Of a DNA stretch of 64,000 nucleotides, positions 9,804-18,828 are shown piece by piece. The position numbers were made by a program, and so were the translations under genes. The notes under the pieces were generated by a model. It had not been told where the DNA came from and ran no database searches. It saw nothing but the letters and a program-made list of their open reading frames with translations. Origin of the DNA: Mycolicibacterium pyrenivorans (GTDB taxonomy: Bacteria; Actinomycetota; Actinomycetes; Mycobacteriales; Mycobacteriaceae); contig NZ_JACKSH010000107.1 in NCBI RefSeq assembly GCF_025821625.1, positions 220 to 64,219 of the forward strand, written 5' to 3'. Position 1 is the first letter of the stretch. Each line of letters starts with the position of its first letter.

Positions 9804-10420
9804 CCGCGCAGCGCCCGGCCGCTGGGGCCACCCCGCAGGCCAACACCAGACGCGACGAGCTTCTCGCACTCGCCGCGACGATGTTCGCCGAGCGCGGGAT
9901 GCGGGCCACCACCGTGCGTGACATCGCCGACTCCGCCGGGATCCTGTCGGGCAGCCTCTACCACCATTTCTCGTCGAAGGAGGAGATGGTCGACGAGGTG
10001 CTGCGCGGATTTCTCGACTGGCTGTTCGACCGCTACCAGCAGATCGTGGCGACCGAGCCGAACCCGGTGCAGCGCCTCAAGGGCCTGTTCATGGCGTCGT
10101 TCGAGGCGATCGAGACCCAGCACGCGGCGGTGGTGATCTACCAGGACGAAGCCAAGCACCTGTCCGCGCAGCAGCGATTCGCCTACGTCGAGGAGCGCAA
10201 CAAGGAGCAGCGCAAGATGTGGGTGGAGGTGTTGACCCAGGGCATCGAGGAGGGTTACTTCCGTCCCGATGTCGACGTCGACCTGGTGTATCGATTCATC
10301 CGTGACACCACCTGGGTTTCGGTCCGCTGGTATCAGCCCGGCGGGCCGCTGACAGCTCACCAGGTGGGAGAGCAATACCTCGCCATCGTGCTCGGTGGCA
10401 TAACGACAGAAGGAGTCTAG
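9800..10420 (+). CDS. kstR2: TetR-family repressor KstR2
   Basis: TetR regulator of 206 residues. The N-terminal helix-turn-helix is clear: AATMFAERGMRATTVRDIAD, then SAGILSGSLYHHFSSKEEM. A larger C-terminal ligand domain follows. Position and co-transcription with fadE30 and ipdF identify it as KstR2 (Rv3557c), which represses the ring C/D genes and is released by HIP-CoA. The GTG start overlaps the ipdF stop by four bases. The KstR2 box at 7799 makes it autoregulated. Confidence 0.93.
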   Translation: MTAQRPAAGATPQANTRRDELLALAATMFAERGMRATTVRDIADSAGILSGSLYHHFSSKEEMVDEVLRGFLDWLFDRYQQIVATEPNPVQRLKGLFMASFEAIETQHAAVVIYQDEAKHLSAQQRFAYVEERNKEQRKMWVEVLTQGIEEGYFRPDVDVDLVYRFIRDTTWVSVRWYQPGGPLTAHQVGEQYLAIVLGGITTEGV

Positions 10421-10422
10421 AA

Positions 10423-11592
10423 ATGGCCGTAGCGTCTGAGGCGTATGTCATCGATGCCGTGCGCACCGCGATCGGGAAGCGCAACGGGTCGCTTGCCCGT
10501 GTGCATCCGGTCGACCTCGGAGCGATCGGCTGGCGTGGCCTGTTCGAGCGCGTCGATGTCGACCCGGGTGCGGTGGACGATGTCATCGCCGGGTGTGTCG
10601 ACGCGATCGGCCCGCAGGCCGGCAACATCGCCCGGCTGTCCTGGCTGGCCGCGGGGTTCCCGGAAGAGGTCCCCGGCGTCACCGTCGACCGGCAGTGCGG
10701 ATCGAGCCAGCAGGCCATCTCGTTCGGTGCGCAGGCGATCATGTCGGGCACGGCCGATCTGATCGTCGCCGGCGGGATGCAGAACATGAGCCAGATCCCG
10801 ATCAGCTCGGCGATGCTCGTCGGCGAGCAGTTCGGATTCACCTCTCCGACAAACGAATCGAAGAGCTGGCTGCACCGCTACGGCGACCAGGAGATCTCGC
10901 AGTTCCGCGGCTCGGAGCTGATCGCCGAGAAGTGGGACATCTCCCGCGAGGAGATGGAGCAGTTCGCGCTCACCAGCCATCAGCGCGCGCAGGCGGCCAT
11001 CCGTGCCGGACATTTCGAGAACGAGATCATCCCGGTCGATCTGGACGGGGTTCCCTTCGCCATCGACGAGGGTCCGCGGGAGACGTCGCTGGAGAAGATG
11101 GCCGGCCTCAAGACGCTCGTCGAGGGCGGCCGCATCACCGCGGCCATGGCCAGTCAGATCTCCGACGGCGCCAGCGCCGTGTTGCTGGCCTCGGAGAAAG
11201 CAGTGCAGGCTCATAACCTCAAGCCGCGGGCCAGGATTCACCATATCAGCGCGCGCGGCGCCGACCCGGTGTTCATGCTGACCGGCCCCATCCCGGCGAC
11301 GCGCTACGCCTTGGAGAAGACCGGGCTGTCGATCGACGACATCGACACCGTCGAGATCAACGAGGCGTTCGCGCCCGTCGTGCAGGCCTGGCTCAAGGAG
11401 ACCAAGGCCGACCCCGAGAAGGTGAACCCCAGCGGCGGTGCCATCGCGCTCGGGCATCCCCTCGGTGCGACCGGCGCGAAGCTCTTCACCACGATGCTGA
11501 ACACGCTGGAGCGCACCGGAGGCCGCTACGGGCTGCAGACGATGTGCGAAGGCGGCGGCACCGCCAACGTCACCATCATCGAGCGCCTCTAG
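10423..11592 (+). CDS. fadA6: Acetyl-CoA acyltransferase FadA6
   Basis: Thiolase of 389 residues starting two bases after kstR2. The nucleophile Cys92 lies in [11 protein letters not shown], the catalytic His in [15 protein letters not shown] and the second Cys in TMCEGGGTANV. Rv3556c (FadA6) performs thiolytic cleavage in late ring C/D catabolism. It is the last gene of the fadE30 operon and is followed at once by a strong hairpin. Confidence 0.93.
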   Translation: MAVASEAYVIDAVRTAIGKRNGSLARVHPVDLGAIGWRGLFERVDVDPGAVDDVIAGCVDAIGPQAGNIARLSWLAAGFPEEVPGVTVDRQCGSSQQAISFGAQAIMSGTADLIVAGGMQNMSQIPISSAMLVGEQFGFTSPTNESKSWLHRYGDQEISQFRGSELIAEKWDISREEMEQFALTSHQRAQAAIRAGHFENEIIPVDLDGVPFAIDEGPRETSLEKMAGLKTLVEGGRITAAMASQISDGASAVLLASEKAVQAHNLKPRARIHHISARGADPVFMLTGPIPATRYALEKTGLSIDDIDTVEINEAFAPVVQAWLKETKADPEKVNPSGGAIALGHPLGATGAKLFTTMLNTLERTGGRYGLQTMCEGGGTANVTIIERL

Positions 11593-11596
11593 CCCG

Positions 11597-11659
11597 CGCC
11601 GGAATTGCATTCCAGCAGGGAAAGTTCGAGTAGAGGCCTGCTGGAATGCAATTCCGGCG
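11597..11659. repeat. 63-bp hairpin repeat, copy A; likely bidirectional terminator
   Basis: Two perfectly complementary 23-bp arms (11597-11619 and 11637-11659, core GGAATTGCATTCCAGCAG) flank a 17-nt loop, between the convergent fadA6 and alcohol dehydrogenase genes. There is no T-tract. Two relatives occur at 52555 and 53798. Confidence 0.9.
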
Positions 11660-11665
11660 GATCGC

Positions 11666-12778
11666 TCAGTGGTCGTGGAGGATGACGCCGCGGATGTTGC
11701 GGCCCGCCCGCATGTCCTCGTAGCCCTCGTTCACCTCGGCCAGCTTGTATTCGTGGGTGACGGTCTCGTCGAGCAGCAGCTTGCCCTCGCGGTAGAGCGA
11801 CAGCAGCCGCGGGATGTCGGCGCGCGGGTTGGCCTCACCGTAGAGGCTGCCCAGCAGTCGCTTCTGGAACAGCGTGAACATCATCATCCCCAGCGTCGGC
11901 TGGTTGTCCGCCATCGTCGACAGCGCCGTCATCACGACGGCGCCACCCTTGCGGATGATGTTGGCGGCATCCTCGAGCATCGAGCCCTCGAGTAGGCCCA
12001 CGGTGAGGATCGCCGAATCGGCCATCACGCCGCGGGTCAGCTCGGCGACCAGCGCGGTCGCCTCTTCCATCGAGGTGACGAAGTGCGTGGCGCCGAACCG
12101 GAAAGCCAACTCGCGCTTCGCTTCCACCGGTTCGATGACGACGATCTTCTCGGCCCCGGCCAGCCGCGCTCCCTGGACCGCACCGCTGCCGATCCCGCCC
12201 AGCCCGATGACCACGACGGTGTCACCGGGCGACACATCCGCGGTGTTCACCGCCGACCCCCACCCCGTGGTGACGCCGCAGCCGAGCAGGCACGCCCGCG
12301 ACAGCGGCAGATCGTCGTCGATCTTGACGATCGACGCCTCCGGCACGGTGCCGTACTGCGAGAACGTGCCGACGAGCGCCATCACGCCGACGTCCTGCCC
12401 GCGGATGTGGCGCCGGTAGGTGCCGTCGAGCTGGGTTCCCGCCATGATCATCGCGCCGAGGTCGCACAGGTTCTGGTGCCCGGTCGAGCAGAACCGGCAG
12501 CGGCCGCACGCCGGCAGGAACGACGCGACGACGTGGTCGCCGGGAGCGAGGCCGACGACGCCCGGGCCCACCTCGCGCACGATGCCCGCACCTTCGTGGC
12601 CGCCGATCAACGGCAGCGGCGCGGGCAGATCGCCGGTGCGGATGTGCTCGTCGGAATGGCACAGACCGGTGGCCTCCCAGGACACCAGCACCTCGCCGTC
12701 ACCCGGCGGATCGAGGTCGATCTCTTCGACCGTCCAGTCGCCGCCGTACTCCCACAGAATCGCCGCGTTGGTCTTCAT
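11666..12778 (-). CDS. Zinc alcohol dehydrogenase, NDMA-dependent (Rxyl_3153-like) type
   Basis: Medium-chain zinc dehydrogenase of 370 residues. Catalytic zinc ligands are seen in GLCHSDEH and GGHEGAGIV, the structural zinc cluster in CGRCRFCSTGHQNLC, and the NAD-binding VVIGLGGIGSGAVQGARLAGA. It resembles mycobacterial NDMA-dependent alcohol dehydrogenases whose tightly bound nicotinamide is recycled through mycofactocin; that link is inference from family. The ATG at 12778 (MKTNAAILWEYG) is preferred over 12829. M. tuberculosis has no such gene here, so it is local cargo, and no KstR2 box is visible upstream. Confidence 0.8.
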   Translation of the reverse strand: MKTNAAILWEYGGDWTVEEIDLDPPGDGEVLVSWEATGLCHSDEHIRTGDLPAPLPLIGGHEGAGIVREVGPGVVGLAPGDHVVASFLPACGRCRFCSTGHQNLCDLGAMIMAGTQLDGTYRRHIRGQDVGVMALVGTFSQYGTVPEASIVKIDDDLPLSRACLLGCGVTTGWGSAVNTADVSPGDTVVVIGLGGIGSGAVQGARLAGAEKIVVIEPVEAKRELAFRFGATHFVTSMEEATALVAELTRGVMADSAILTVGLLEGSMLEDAANIIRKGGAVVMTALSTMADNQPTLGMMMFTLFQKRLLGSLYGEANPRADIPRLLSLYREGKLLLDETVTHEYKLAEVNEGYEDMRAGRNIRGVILHDH

Positions 12779-12832
12779 CTGGCCGAGTCTAGGAAGCCGC
12801 CAAGGCTCGCCGTGGCGATTCGGCGGCACCGG

Positions 12833-14424
12833 TCAGAGTCGGCCCCGGATGCGGTCGAGGTAGTTTCTGCCGTCTGGGTCGTAGAACATCCGGTAGGCGG
12901 GTCCCGCCCACAACCGGGTGGGCAGACCCAGCCGTTCAGGCCGGTGGGGCCGCAGCCGGCCCGGCGGCCGCGGACCCAGGCGCCCGGATGAATGCCACTG
13001 TTCCAGTGCCTGGGCCGCCGCGGTGATCTGCTGCACCGCGGTCTCCGGGTCGGCCAGCCCGTCGTCCTGGCTGCCGTCGGGCGCCCGGTCGAGGTGTTCG
13101 CGCAGCAGTTGCAGCCGCAGATCGCGGGCGAAGACGCGAGCGCCGTCACCGAGTCCGGCGGGATCGAGCGGCGGGCGGTCGTCCCTCGTGTCGTCCAGGA
13201 CAGCGCAGGACAGTTCGCTGTCGTGCGTCCATGATCGGCGGTTGAAGTTGTCGCTGCCGACGCTCGCCCACACGTCGTCGACCACGCAGACCTTGGCGTG
13301 GACGTACACCGGTGCGCCGAGAAGGTTCTCGACGTCGAACACGTGTACCCGGTCGGGGCTGGCCTCCCGGCAGGCCCGGATGGCTTCGTGGCGTCCGATC
13401 TGGTTCGGCGGCAGCGCCCACCGGCCGTCGACGTCGGGATACCGGGGCACCACCGCCACCAGGTGCAGTTCGGGGTTGTCCGCCAGGGCACGCGCGAACA
13501 GCCGGGCCACCTGCTTCGACCACAGGTACTGGTCCTCCAGATAGATGAGCCGGCGGGCGCGGCGCAGCGCCTTGCTGTACCCCCTGGCGATGCTGCGCTC
13601 ACCGTGCGGAGCGAAGTCGTATTCGAAGCGCCCGTCGGGGTAGGTCCGCAGCACCTGCACGGCGTGCGGTCCGCACGGTGGCGGGTCGGGTGGTTGGACG
13701 GGCAACTCGTCCGCGGTCAGGTCGGCACCGCGCAACTTGTCCTCGACCCACGCGATGGGGGAGAGCGTGTTCAGCCGCGCGGGGTCGTCCCAGCGTTCCC
13801 GGAACGTGCTGTCGAGCGCACCGACCACCGGGCCCTGCAGTCGCAGCTGCACGTCGTGCCAGGGCGGATGATCGCCGTAGTTCTCGGCCATCCGCACCGC
13901 CTGCCGGTCGCCGCGGTGCGACGCGTCGTCCCTGCGGGAATGGCACAGATCGATGCCGCCGGCGAACGCGACGTCACGATCGGGCGCGCCGGGATGGCGA
14001 ATCACCACCAGCTTCTGGTGATGCGACCCGCCGAGGCGGACCCGCTGGTCGAGCAGCACCTCGCCACCCGCGTTCGAGATCGCATCGCCGAGCTGCCGGT
14101 TCTCCTCCTTGCTGTAGGAGAACTTGTCCAGGTGCGACCGCCACATCAGTCCCTTTACGACGACGCCCCGCTCGGCGGCCCGGCAGAACACTCGGCGACG
14201 GTCGGGCCGTCCTCGCGCATCTTCTGATCCGGGTCACCGCGCCAGTCGGTGAAGAACACGTGATCGCCGGCGCGCAGCGCCTCGACCTCCGTCGCTAGCT
14301 GGTCGAAGTACGTCGCCCCGTGGACAAGCGGCTCGGCCCGGTTGCCCTCGCACCAGGCAGGCAGCCGTGAGAACGAGTTACCCCGCTCGGCCTTGGTGAG
14401 GAACCACTCCGTCGGATCGGGCAT
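12833..14424 (-). pseudogene. Phospholipase D family protein with a frameshift
   Basis: The frame starting MPDPTEWFLTKAERGNSF at 14424 runs ~78 codons to REDGPTVAE and then leaves the family. The neighbouring frame picks up with FCRAAERGVVVKGLMWRSH and continues to 12833. Both HKD motifs are present in the second part: GGSHHQKLVV with a downstream Asp, and YVHAKVCVVDDVWASVGSDN. One G appears to be missing at about 14190. The family hydrolyses or transfers phosphatidyl groups. A GTG at 14191 could restart translation and give a 452-aa protein containing both HKD motifs, so residual function is possible; a sequencing error is also possible. Confidence 0.75.
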
Positions 14425-14460
14425 GGCCCGGGAGTACCCCGAAGCGGGCCGGGTGAGGCG

Positions 14461-15534
14461 TCAGTCGGCGATGAACCCTGCAGCGGACCGAAGGTGCTGG
14501 ATCGCCTCGGTGACGATGGAGTCGATCAGCTCGGCGCAGGACGGCAGGTCGTCGATGATGCCGGCGACCTGGCCCGAGGCCAGCACGCCGGCTTCGGTGT
14601 TGCCCTCGACCAGTCCGGCCTTGAGCAACATCGGGGTGTTGGCCGCCATGACGACCTGCGACCAGGTGAGTTCCTTGCCGTGACGCATCTCGAGGCCGTC
14701 CTTGATCATCGAGCGCCACGACATCTGGGACATCTTCTTGAACTTCTGGGCGTTGCCGATTGCGGCAGAGAAGCCGCGCAGCCGCGAGCCGCTCTCGAGC
14801 TTCTCGACCAGCCCGGTGCGCAGCACCCGGTGCGGCATGCCGTCCACGCGGGTGGACACCACGGTGCCGTCGAGGGCGGCCTGCAGGTAGCGCTGCTTGA
14901 CCGAGTCGGGGACGGTGGAGTCGGACGTCAGCAGGAAGCGTGTTCCCATGGCGACCCCAGCCGCGCCGTAGGACAGTGCCGCGGCCAGGCCCCGGCCGTC
15001 GAAGAAGCCGCCCGCGGCGATCACCGGCATCCCGGTGTCGGCGACGGCGTCGAGCACCGACGGCAGCAGCAGCGTGGTGGCGATCGGGCCGGTGTGCCCG
15101 CCGCCCTCACCGCCCTGCACGATCACGGCGTCGGCGCCCCAGCCCGCGACCTTCTTGGCGTGCTTGGCCAGTCCCACCGACGGGATGACCACGACGCCTG
15201 CCTCTTTGAGCTTGGCGATGAGGTCCGGCTTGGGAGCCAGGGCGAAGGAGGCGACTTTGACTCCTTCGCTGATCAGGAGGTCGACGCGTTGGTTGGCGTC
15301 GCCGGCGTCGGCGCGGATGTTGATGCCGAACGGCTTGTCGGTGGTGGCTTTCACCTTGGCGACCGCGGTCTTGAGCTCGTCGAGGGTCATCGTCGCCGAG
15401 GCCAGGATGCCGAGACCGCCCGCGTTGGCGGTCGCGGACACCAGTCGCGCGCCCGCCACCCAGCCCATGCCGGTCTGGACGACTGGATGCTCGATGCCGA
15501 CCAGCTCGGTCAGCGGGGTCTTCAAGGAGCTCAC
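14461..15534 (-). CDS. ipdC: Flavin-dependent reductase IpdC (nitronate monooxygenase fold)
   Basis: TIM-barrel FMN protein of 357 residues related to 2-nitropropane dioxygenases. It has PVVQTGMGWVAGARL at the N-terminus, the phosphate-binding QGGEGGGHTG and AAGGFFDGRGLAAALSYGA. IpdC (Rv3553) acts on a ring-D intermediate (5-hydroxy-HIC-CoA derivative) before EchA20. The GTG start at 15534 overlaps the ipdB TGA by four bases (GTGA). It is the last gene of the echA20-ipdA-ipdB-ipdC operon. Confidence 0.9.
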   Translation of the reverse strand: MSSLKTPLTELVGIEHPVVQTGMGWVAGARLVSATANAGGLGILASATMTLDELKTAVAKVKATTDKPFGINIRADAGDANQRVDLLISEGVKVASFALAPKPDLIAKLKEAGVVVIPSVGLAKHAKKVAGWGADAVIVQGGEGGGHTGPIATTLLLPSVLDAVADTGMPVIAAGGFFDGRGLAAALSYGAAGVAMGTRFLLTSDSTVPDSVKQRYLQAALDGTVVSTRVDGMPHRVLRTGLVEKLESGSRLRGFSAAIGNAQKFKKMSQMSWRSMIKDGLEMRHGKELTWSQVVMAANTPMLLKAGLVEGNTEAGVLASGQVAGIIDDLPSCAELIDSIVTEAIQHLRSAAGFIAD

Positions 15535-16286
15535 TTCACTTCTCGCACTTCTCGGTCCCTCAGTCCTTTCGGGTCGATGACCTCGCGGATCAGCTGCTGC
15601 TCCTCGTCCGACGGCAGCCGGGTGGTCTCCGCGGTGTCCAGTCCGTGAACCTCGAACGACGTGTTCTCGGCCACCTGGTCGGCCTCGACGCCCGGATGCA
15701 ACGACACTGCGCGCATCTGGTGGTCCGGGCCGTTGAAGTCGAAGACGCCGAGGTTGGTCACCACCCGGTAGACGTTGACGAAACGGTAGGCGGGGTTGTC
15801 CGGATCGACCTTGTCCCAACCGATTCCGGACACGATGTCGACCGACTCGCCGAACACCCGCTTCGAATGGTTGCCCACCCAGTAGCTGGTGGCGTGGTTG
15901 ATGGTGTTTCCCGGCGCACCCCGCACCCCGAACATCTGGCGGGTCGGGTGCTGCAGCGGGCCGAACGCCGACAGGTTCTGGTTGCCGTACCGGTCGACCT
16001 GATTGGCGCCCATGACGACGTGGCGCCGGCCCCAGGCGAGTGTCTCGAAGACGCGACCGAACGGCATCCAGCCTTCGATCGCGGCAGGCGCGCCGATGGC
16101 AGGCGTGTCGGCGATCAGCCGGGCCTCGCCGTCGCTGAGCACGATGTCGGGGGAGAAGGTCAGCCGTGCCAGCCTGGCGCCGATGGACACGATGGTGGTC
16201 ATCGGGCTGACCATGATCTCGCCGGCGTCGCGGAAGAGTTCGGCGCACGCGACGGTGCACACCTCGGCACGTGTCACTGACATCAC
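15531..16286 (-). CDS. ipdB: COCHEA-CoA hydrolase subunit IpdB
   Basis: Class I CoA-transferase-fold β subunit of 251 residues; key stretches are WGRRHVVMGANQVDRYGNQN and NLGVFDFNGPDHQMRAVSLH. With IpdA it opens the last steroid ring (ring C) by a retro-Claisen reaction rather than CoA transfer, as shown for Rv3551/Rv3552. Start is either the GTG at 16286, which overlaps the ipdA stop as GTGA, or the ATG at 16283; only the first residue differs. Confidence 0.92.
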   Translation of the reverse strand: MMSVTRAEVCTVACAELFRDAGEIMVSPMTTIVSIGARLARLTFSPDIVLSDGEARLIADTPAIGAPAAIEGWMPFGRVFETLAWGRRHVVMGANQVDRYGNQNLSAFGPLQHPTRQMFGVRGAPGNTINHATSYWVGNHSKRVFGESVDIVSGIGWDKVDPDNPAYRFVNVYRVVTNLGVFDFNGPDHQMRAVSLHPGVEADQVAENTSFEVHGLDTAETTRLPSDEEQQLIREVIDPKGLRDREVREVK

Positions 16287-17194
16287 TTGCTTGCCCCCTC
16301 TGCAGCCGACTTCGCGGCCGCTTGCTCTTCGGCGAACGTGCGCACCGCGGCCTGGTAGTCGGCTTCGCTGCCCGACAGGTAGGTGCTGACGAACTCGGCC
16401 CAGGTGTCGTCGGAGCCCGCCGCCTCGGCGTAGTGACGCTGGAACCTCTCATCGCGGCGGTAGTCGGGTTCGGCGGTGGTGAAGTGTGCGCCGTTGGGTG
16501 CTTCCACCACTGTGTCGACCATCATGCGGTTGATCAGCAGCTGCTGCGGCACAACCGAACTCACCAGCTCCTCGGTGGACACCACCTTCTCGACCGACAG
16601 GCAGCGCTTCTCGGCGGCCATCAGGAACAGGTCGTCGAAGTAGGGGTCGATTCCCGTGTAGGCCGCATTGCCCCGTGCGTCACCGAGATTCATGTGCACG
16701 AATGCCGCGTCCAGCGTCAGGGCGGGCATCGCCACCAGCTCTTCGTAGCCGGATTGGGTGGGGTACGGCGAGCGCACGGTCTTGAGCTCGTCGCCCCAGA
16801 AGGCCCTGACGTCGCTGCCGAGTCCGGCGCGGATCGGCAGGAACGGCAGCCGTTGCGCTGCGGCCTGCAGCCCGCAGCGCAGCATGCCCTCGTCCATCTC
16901 GCGGGCCTCGATGGCGCCGGTGGTGCGCGCCTTGGCGAACCACGGGTCGTAGAACGGCGGCGAATCCAGGGACACGAAGCCGTAGTAGACCCGCTTCACC
17001 TTGCCGGCCGAGCAGAGCAGGCCGAGGTCGGGGCCGCCGTAGGTGACGACCGTGAGGTCGGTGACGTCGGTGCGCAGCAGCGCGCGCACGAAGGCCATCG
17101 GCTTGCGCCGGGAACCCCAGCCGCCGATGCCGATCGTCATGCCGCTCTCGATCGACGCGACGGCGTCGTCCAGAGTGGTTCGCTTGTCGGTCAT
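16283..17194 (-). CDS. ipdA: COCHEA-CoA hydrolase subunit IpdA
   Basis: Class I CoA-transferase-fold α subunit of 303 residues with the N-terminal GMTIGIGGWGSRRKPMAFVR and the acidic REMDEGMLRCGL stretch (residues ~98-109), in the region where the functional Glu of Rv3551 lies. It forms the ring-C-opening hydrolase with IpdB. The ATG overlaps the echA20 stop (ATGA). Co-regulated through the KstR2 box at 17991. Confidence 0.92.
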   Translation of the reverse strand: MTDKRTTLDDAVASIESGMTIGIGGWGSRRKPMAFVRALLRTDVTDLTVVTYGGPDLGLLCSAGKVKRVYYGFVSLDSPPFYDPWFAKARTTGAIEAREMDEGMLRCGLQAAAQRLPFLPIRAGLGSDVRAFWGDELKTVRSPYPTQSGYEELVAMPALTLDAAFVHMNLGDARGNAAYTGIDPYFDDLFLMAAEKRCLSVEKVVSTEELVSSVVPQQLLINRMMVDTVVEAPNGAHFTTAEPDYRRDERFQRHYAEAAGSDDTWAEFVSTYLSGSEADYQAAVRTFAEEQAAAKSAAEGASK

Positions 17195-17952
17195 TTGGTC
17201 CCCGCTCGCTTCTCGGTGCCCGCGAACGCATCGCGGTGCTCGTCGGCCACCCCGGCCAGGTTGAGCTCGAACGTGAAGCCCTGCTCCATGCGGTAGCTCG
17301 CGTTCACCCTCTGCACGTCGATGAGGTTCAGCGCCTCCTTGGCCGCGCGGATCACCCTGGTGTCCTTGACGGCGATGTCGCGGGCGACGCGCAGGGCGGC
17401 TTCGTCGAGGTCGGCACGCGGAACCACCTCGTGGACCGAGCCGAAATGGTGAAGGGTCGCGGCGTCCACGGTGGCCGCCGTGAAGAACAGCCGCCGCATC
17501 ATGTGCTGCGGGACCAGCCGGGACAGGTGGGTCGCCGCGCCCAGCGCGCCGCGCTCCACCTCGGGCAGGCCGAACGTCGCGTCGTCGGAGGCGACGATGA
17601 CGTCGGCGTTGCCGACCAGCCCGATGCCGCCGCCCACGCAGAAGCCGTTGACCGCGGCCACCACGGGCACCTCACACTCGTAGACCGCCCGAAAGGCGTG
17701 GTAGCAGCCACGATTGGCGTCGATCAGGGCAGTGAAGCCCTCGGTGTTCTGCATTTCCTTGATGTCCACGCCCGCGTTGAAGCCGCGGCCCTCGGCGCGC
17801 AGGATCACCACATGGGTAGTGCGGTCGCGGCCCGCGGCGGTGATGGCGTCGCCGAGTTCGAACCAGCCTCGCGACGGGATCGCGTTGACCTTGGGGTAGT
17901 CGACGGTGACCGAGACGATGCCCGGTTCGACCGTCCTCGTGGTGATGCTCAT
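17191..17952 (-). CDS. echA20: Ring-D-opening enoyl-CoA hydratase-family hydrolase EchA20
   Basis: Crotonase-fold protein of 253 residues: VILRAEGRGFNAGVDIKEM forms the oxyanion-hole segment, and AAVNGFCVGGGIGLVGNADV the second. Rv3550 (EchA20) hydrolyses ring D of HIEC-CoA to yield COCHEA-CoA, the IpdAB substrate. The ATG at 17952 (MSITTRTVEPGIVSVTV) is chosen because the upstream extension to 18141 would run through the KstR2 operator and the divergent promoter. Confidence 0.93.
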   Translation of the reverse strand: MSITTRTVEPGIVSVTVDYPKVNAIPSRGWFELGDAITAAGRDRTTHVVILRAEGRGFNAGVDIKEMQNTEGFTALIDANRGCYHAFRAVYECEVPVVAAVNGFCVGGGIGLVGNADVIVASDDATFGLPEVERGALGAATHLSRLVPQHMMRRLFFTAATVDAATLHHFGSVHEVVPRADLDEAALRVARDIAVKDTRVIRAAKEALNLIDVQRVNASYRMEQGFTFELNLAGVADEHRDAFAGTEKRAGTK

Positions 17953-17990
17953 GAGATCTCCAGTGAACTCTCGATTGGGGTGGCTACCTA

Positions 17991-18004
17991 AGCAAGCACT
18001 TGCT
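17991..18004. promoter_or_regulatory. KstR2 operator in the echA20/SDR divergent promoter
   Basis: AGCAAGCACTTGCT fits AnCAAGnnCTTGnT exactly and is itself near-palindromic. It sits 38 bp before echA20 (minus strand) and 15 bp before the plus-strand SDR GTG at 18020, so it should control both directions. Confidence 0.94.
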
Positions 18005-18019
18005 TGGTACGCTAGCACA

Positions 18020-18799
18020 GTGACTGACGCCGTCGACAGTGCCATCAGCCTGGGTCTACGGGGCCGCGTCGTGCTCGTCACCGGGGGTGTGCGGGGCGTC
18101 GGCGCAGGCATCAGCAAGGTCTTCGCCGACCAGGGCGCCACCGTGGTGACGTGTGCGCGCCGCCCCGTGGAGGGATTGCCCTACGACTTCCACTCCTGCG
18201 ACATCCGTGACGACGACGCGGTGAAGGCGCTCATCGACGCGGTGGTGGCCGACCACGGCCGGCTCGACGTGGTCGTCAACAACGCGGGCGGTTCGCCGTA
18301 CGTGCTCGCCGCCGAGGCCTCGGCCAAGTTCAGCAGGAAGATCCTCGAACTCAACCTGCTTGGCGCGCTGTCGGTTTCGACACACGCCAATACCGTCATG
18401 CAGACGCAGGGGTCCGGGGGATCGATCGTCAACATCACCAGCGTGAGCGGCAGGCGTCCCACGCCGGGCACCGTCGCCTACGGCGCGGCCAAGGCGGGGG
18501 TGGAGAACATGACCGCGACCCTGGCCGTCGAGTGGGCGCCCAAGGTGCGGGTCAACTCCGTGGTGGTGGGCATGGTGGAGACCGAGCAGTCGGAACTGTT
18601 CTACGGTGACGCCGATTCCATCGCCGCGATCTCGAAGAACGTGCCGCTCGGCAGGCTCGCCAAGCCGGCCGACATCGGTTGGGCCACCGCATTTCTGGCT
18701 TCGGATGCGGCGTCCTACATCAGCGGGGCGTCGCTCGAGGTGCACGGCGGCGGCGAGCCGCCGCACTACCTGTCGACCACCACCGCCGACATCAAATAG
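18020..18799 (+). CDS. Short-chain dehydrogenase, Rv3549c type
   Basis: SDR of 259 residues: VVLVTGGVRGVGAGISKVFA (cofactor), VVNNAGG, ITSVSG and the catalytic AYGAAKAG (Tyr-x-x-x-Lys). It is the first gene right of the KstR2 box. The GTG at 18020 is used because all upstream codons would lie in the operator. In M. tuberculosis the orthologue belongs to the KstR2 regulon; the exact steroid intermediate it oxidises is not established by sequence. Confidence 0.87.
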   Translation: MTDAVDSAISLGLRGRVVLVTGGVRGVGAGISKVFADQGATVVTCARRPVEGLPYDFHSCDIRDDDAVKALIDAVVADHGRLDVVVNNAGGSPYVLAAEASAKFSRKILELNLLGALSVSTHANTVMQTQGSGGSIVNITSVSGRRPTPGTVAYGAAKAGVENMTATLAVEWAPKVRVNSVVVGMVETEQSELFYGDADSIAAISKNVPLGRLAKPADIGWATAFLASDAASYISGASLEVHGGGEPPHYLSTTTADIK

Positions 18800-18828
18800 C
18801 GCGAAAACACAGCAAGGAGACCAAAATC

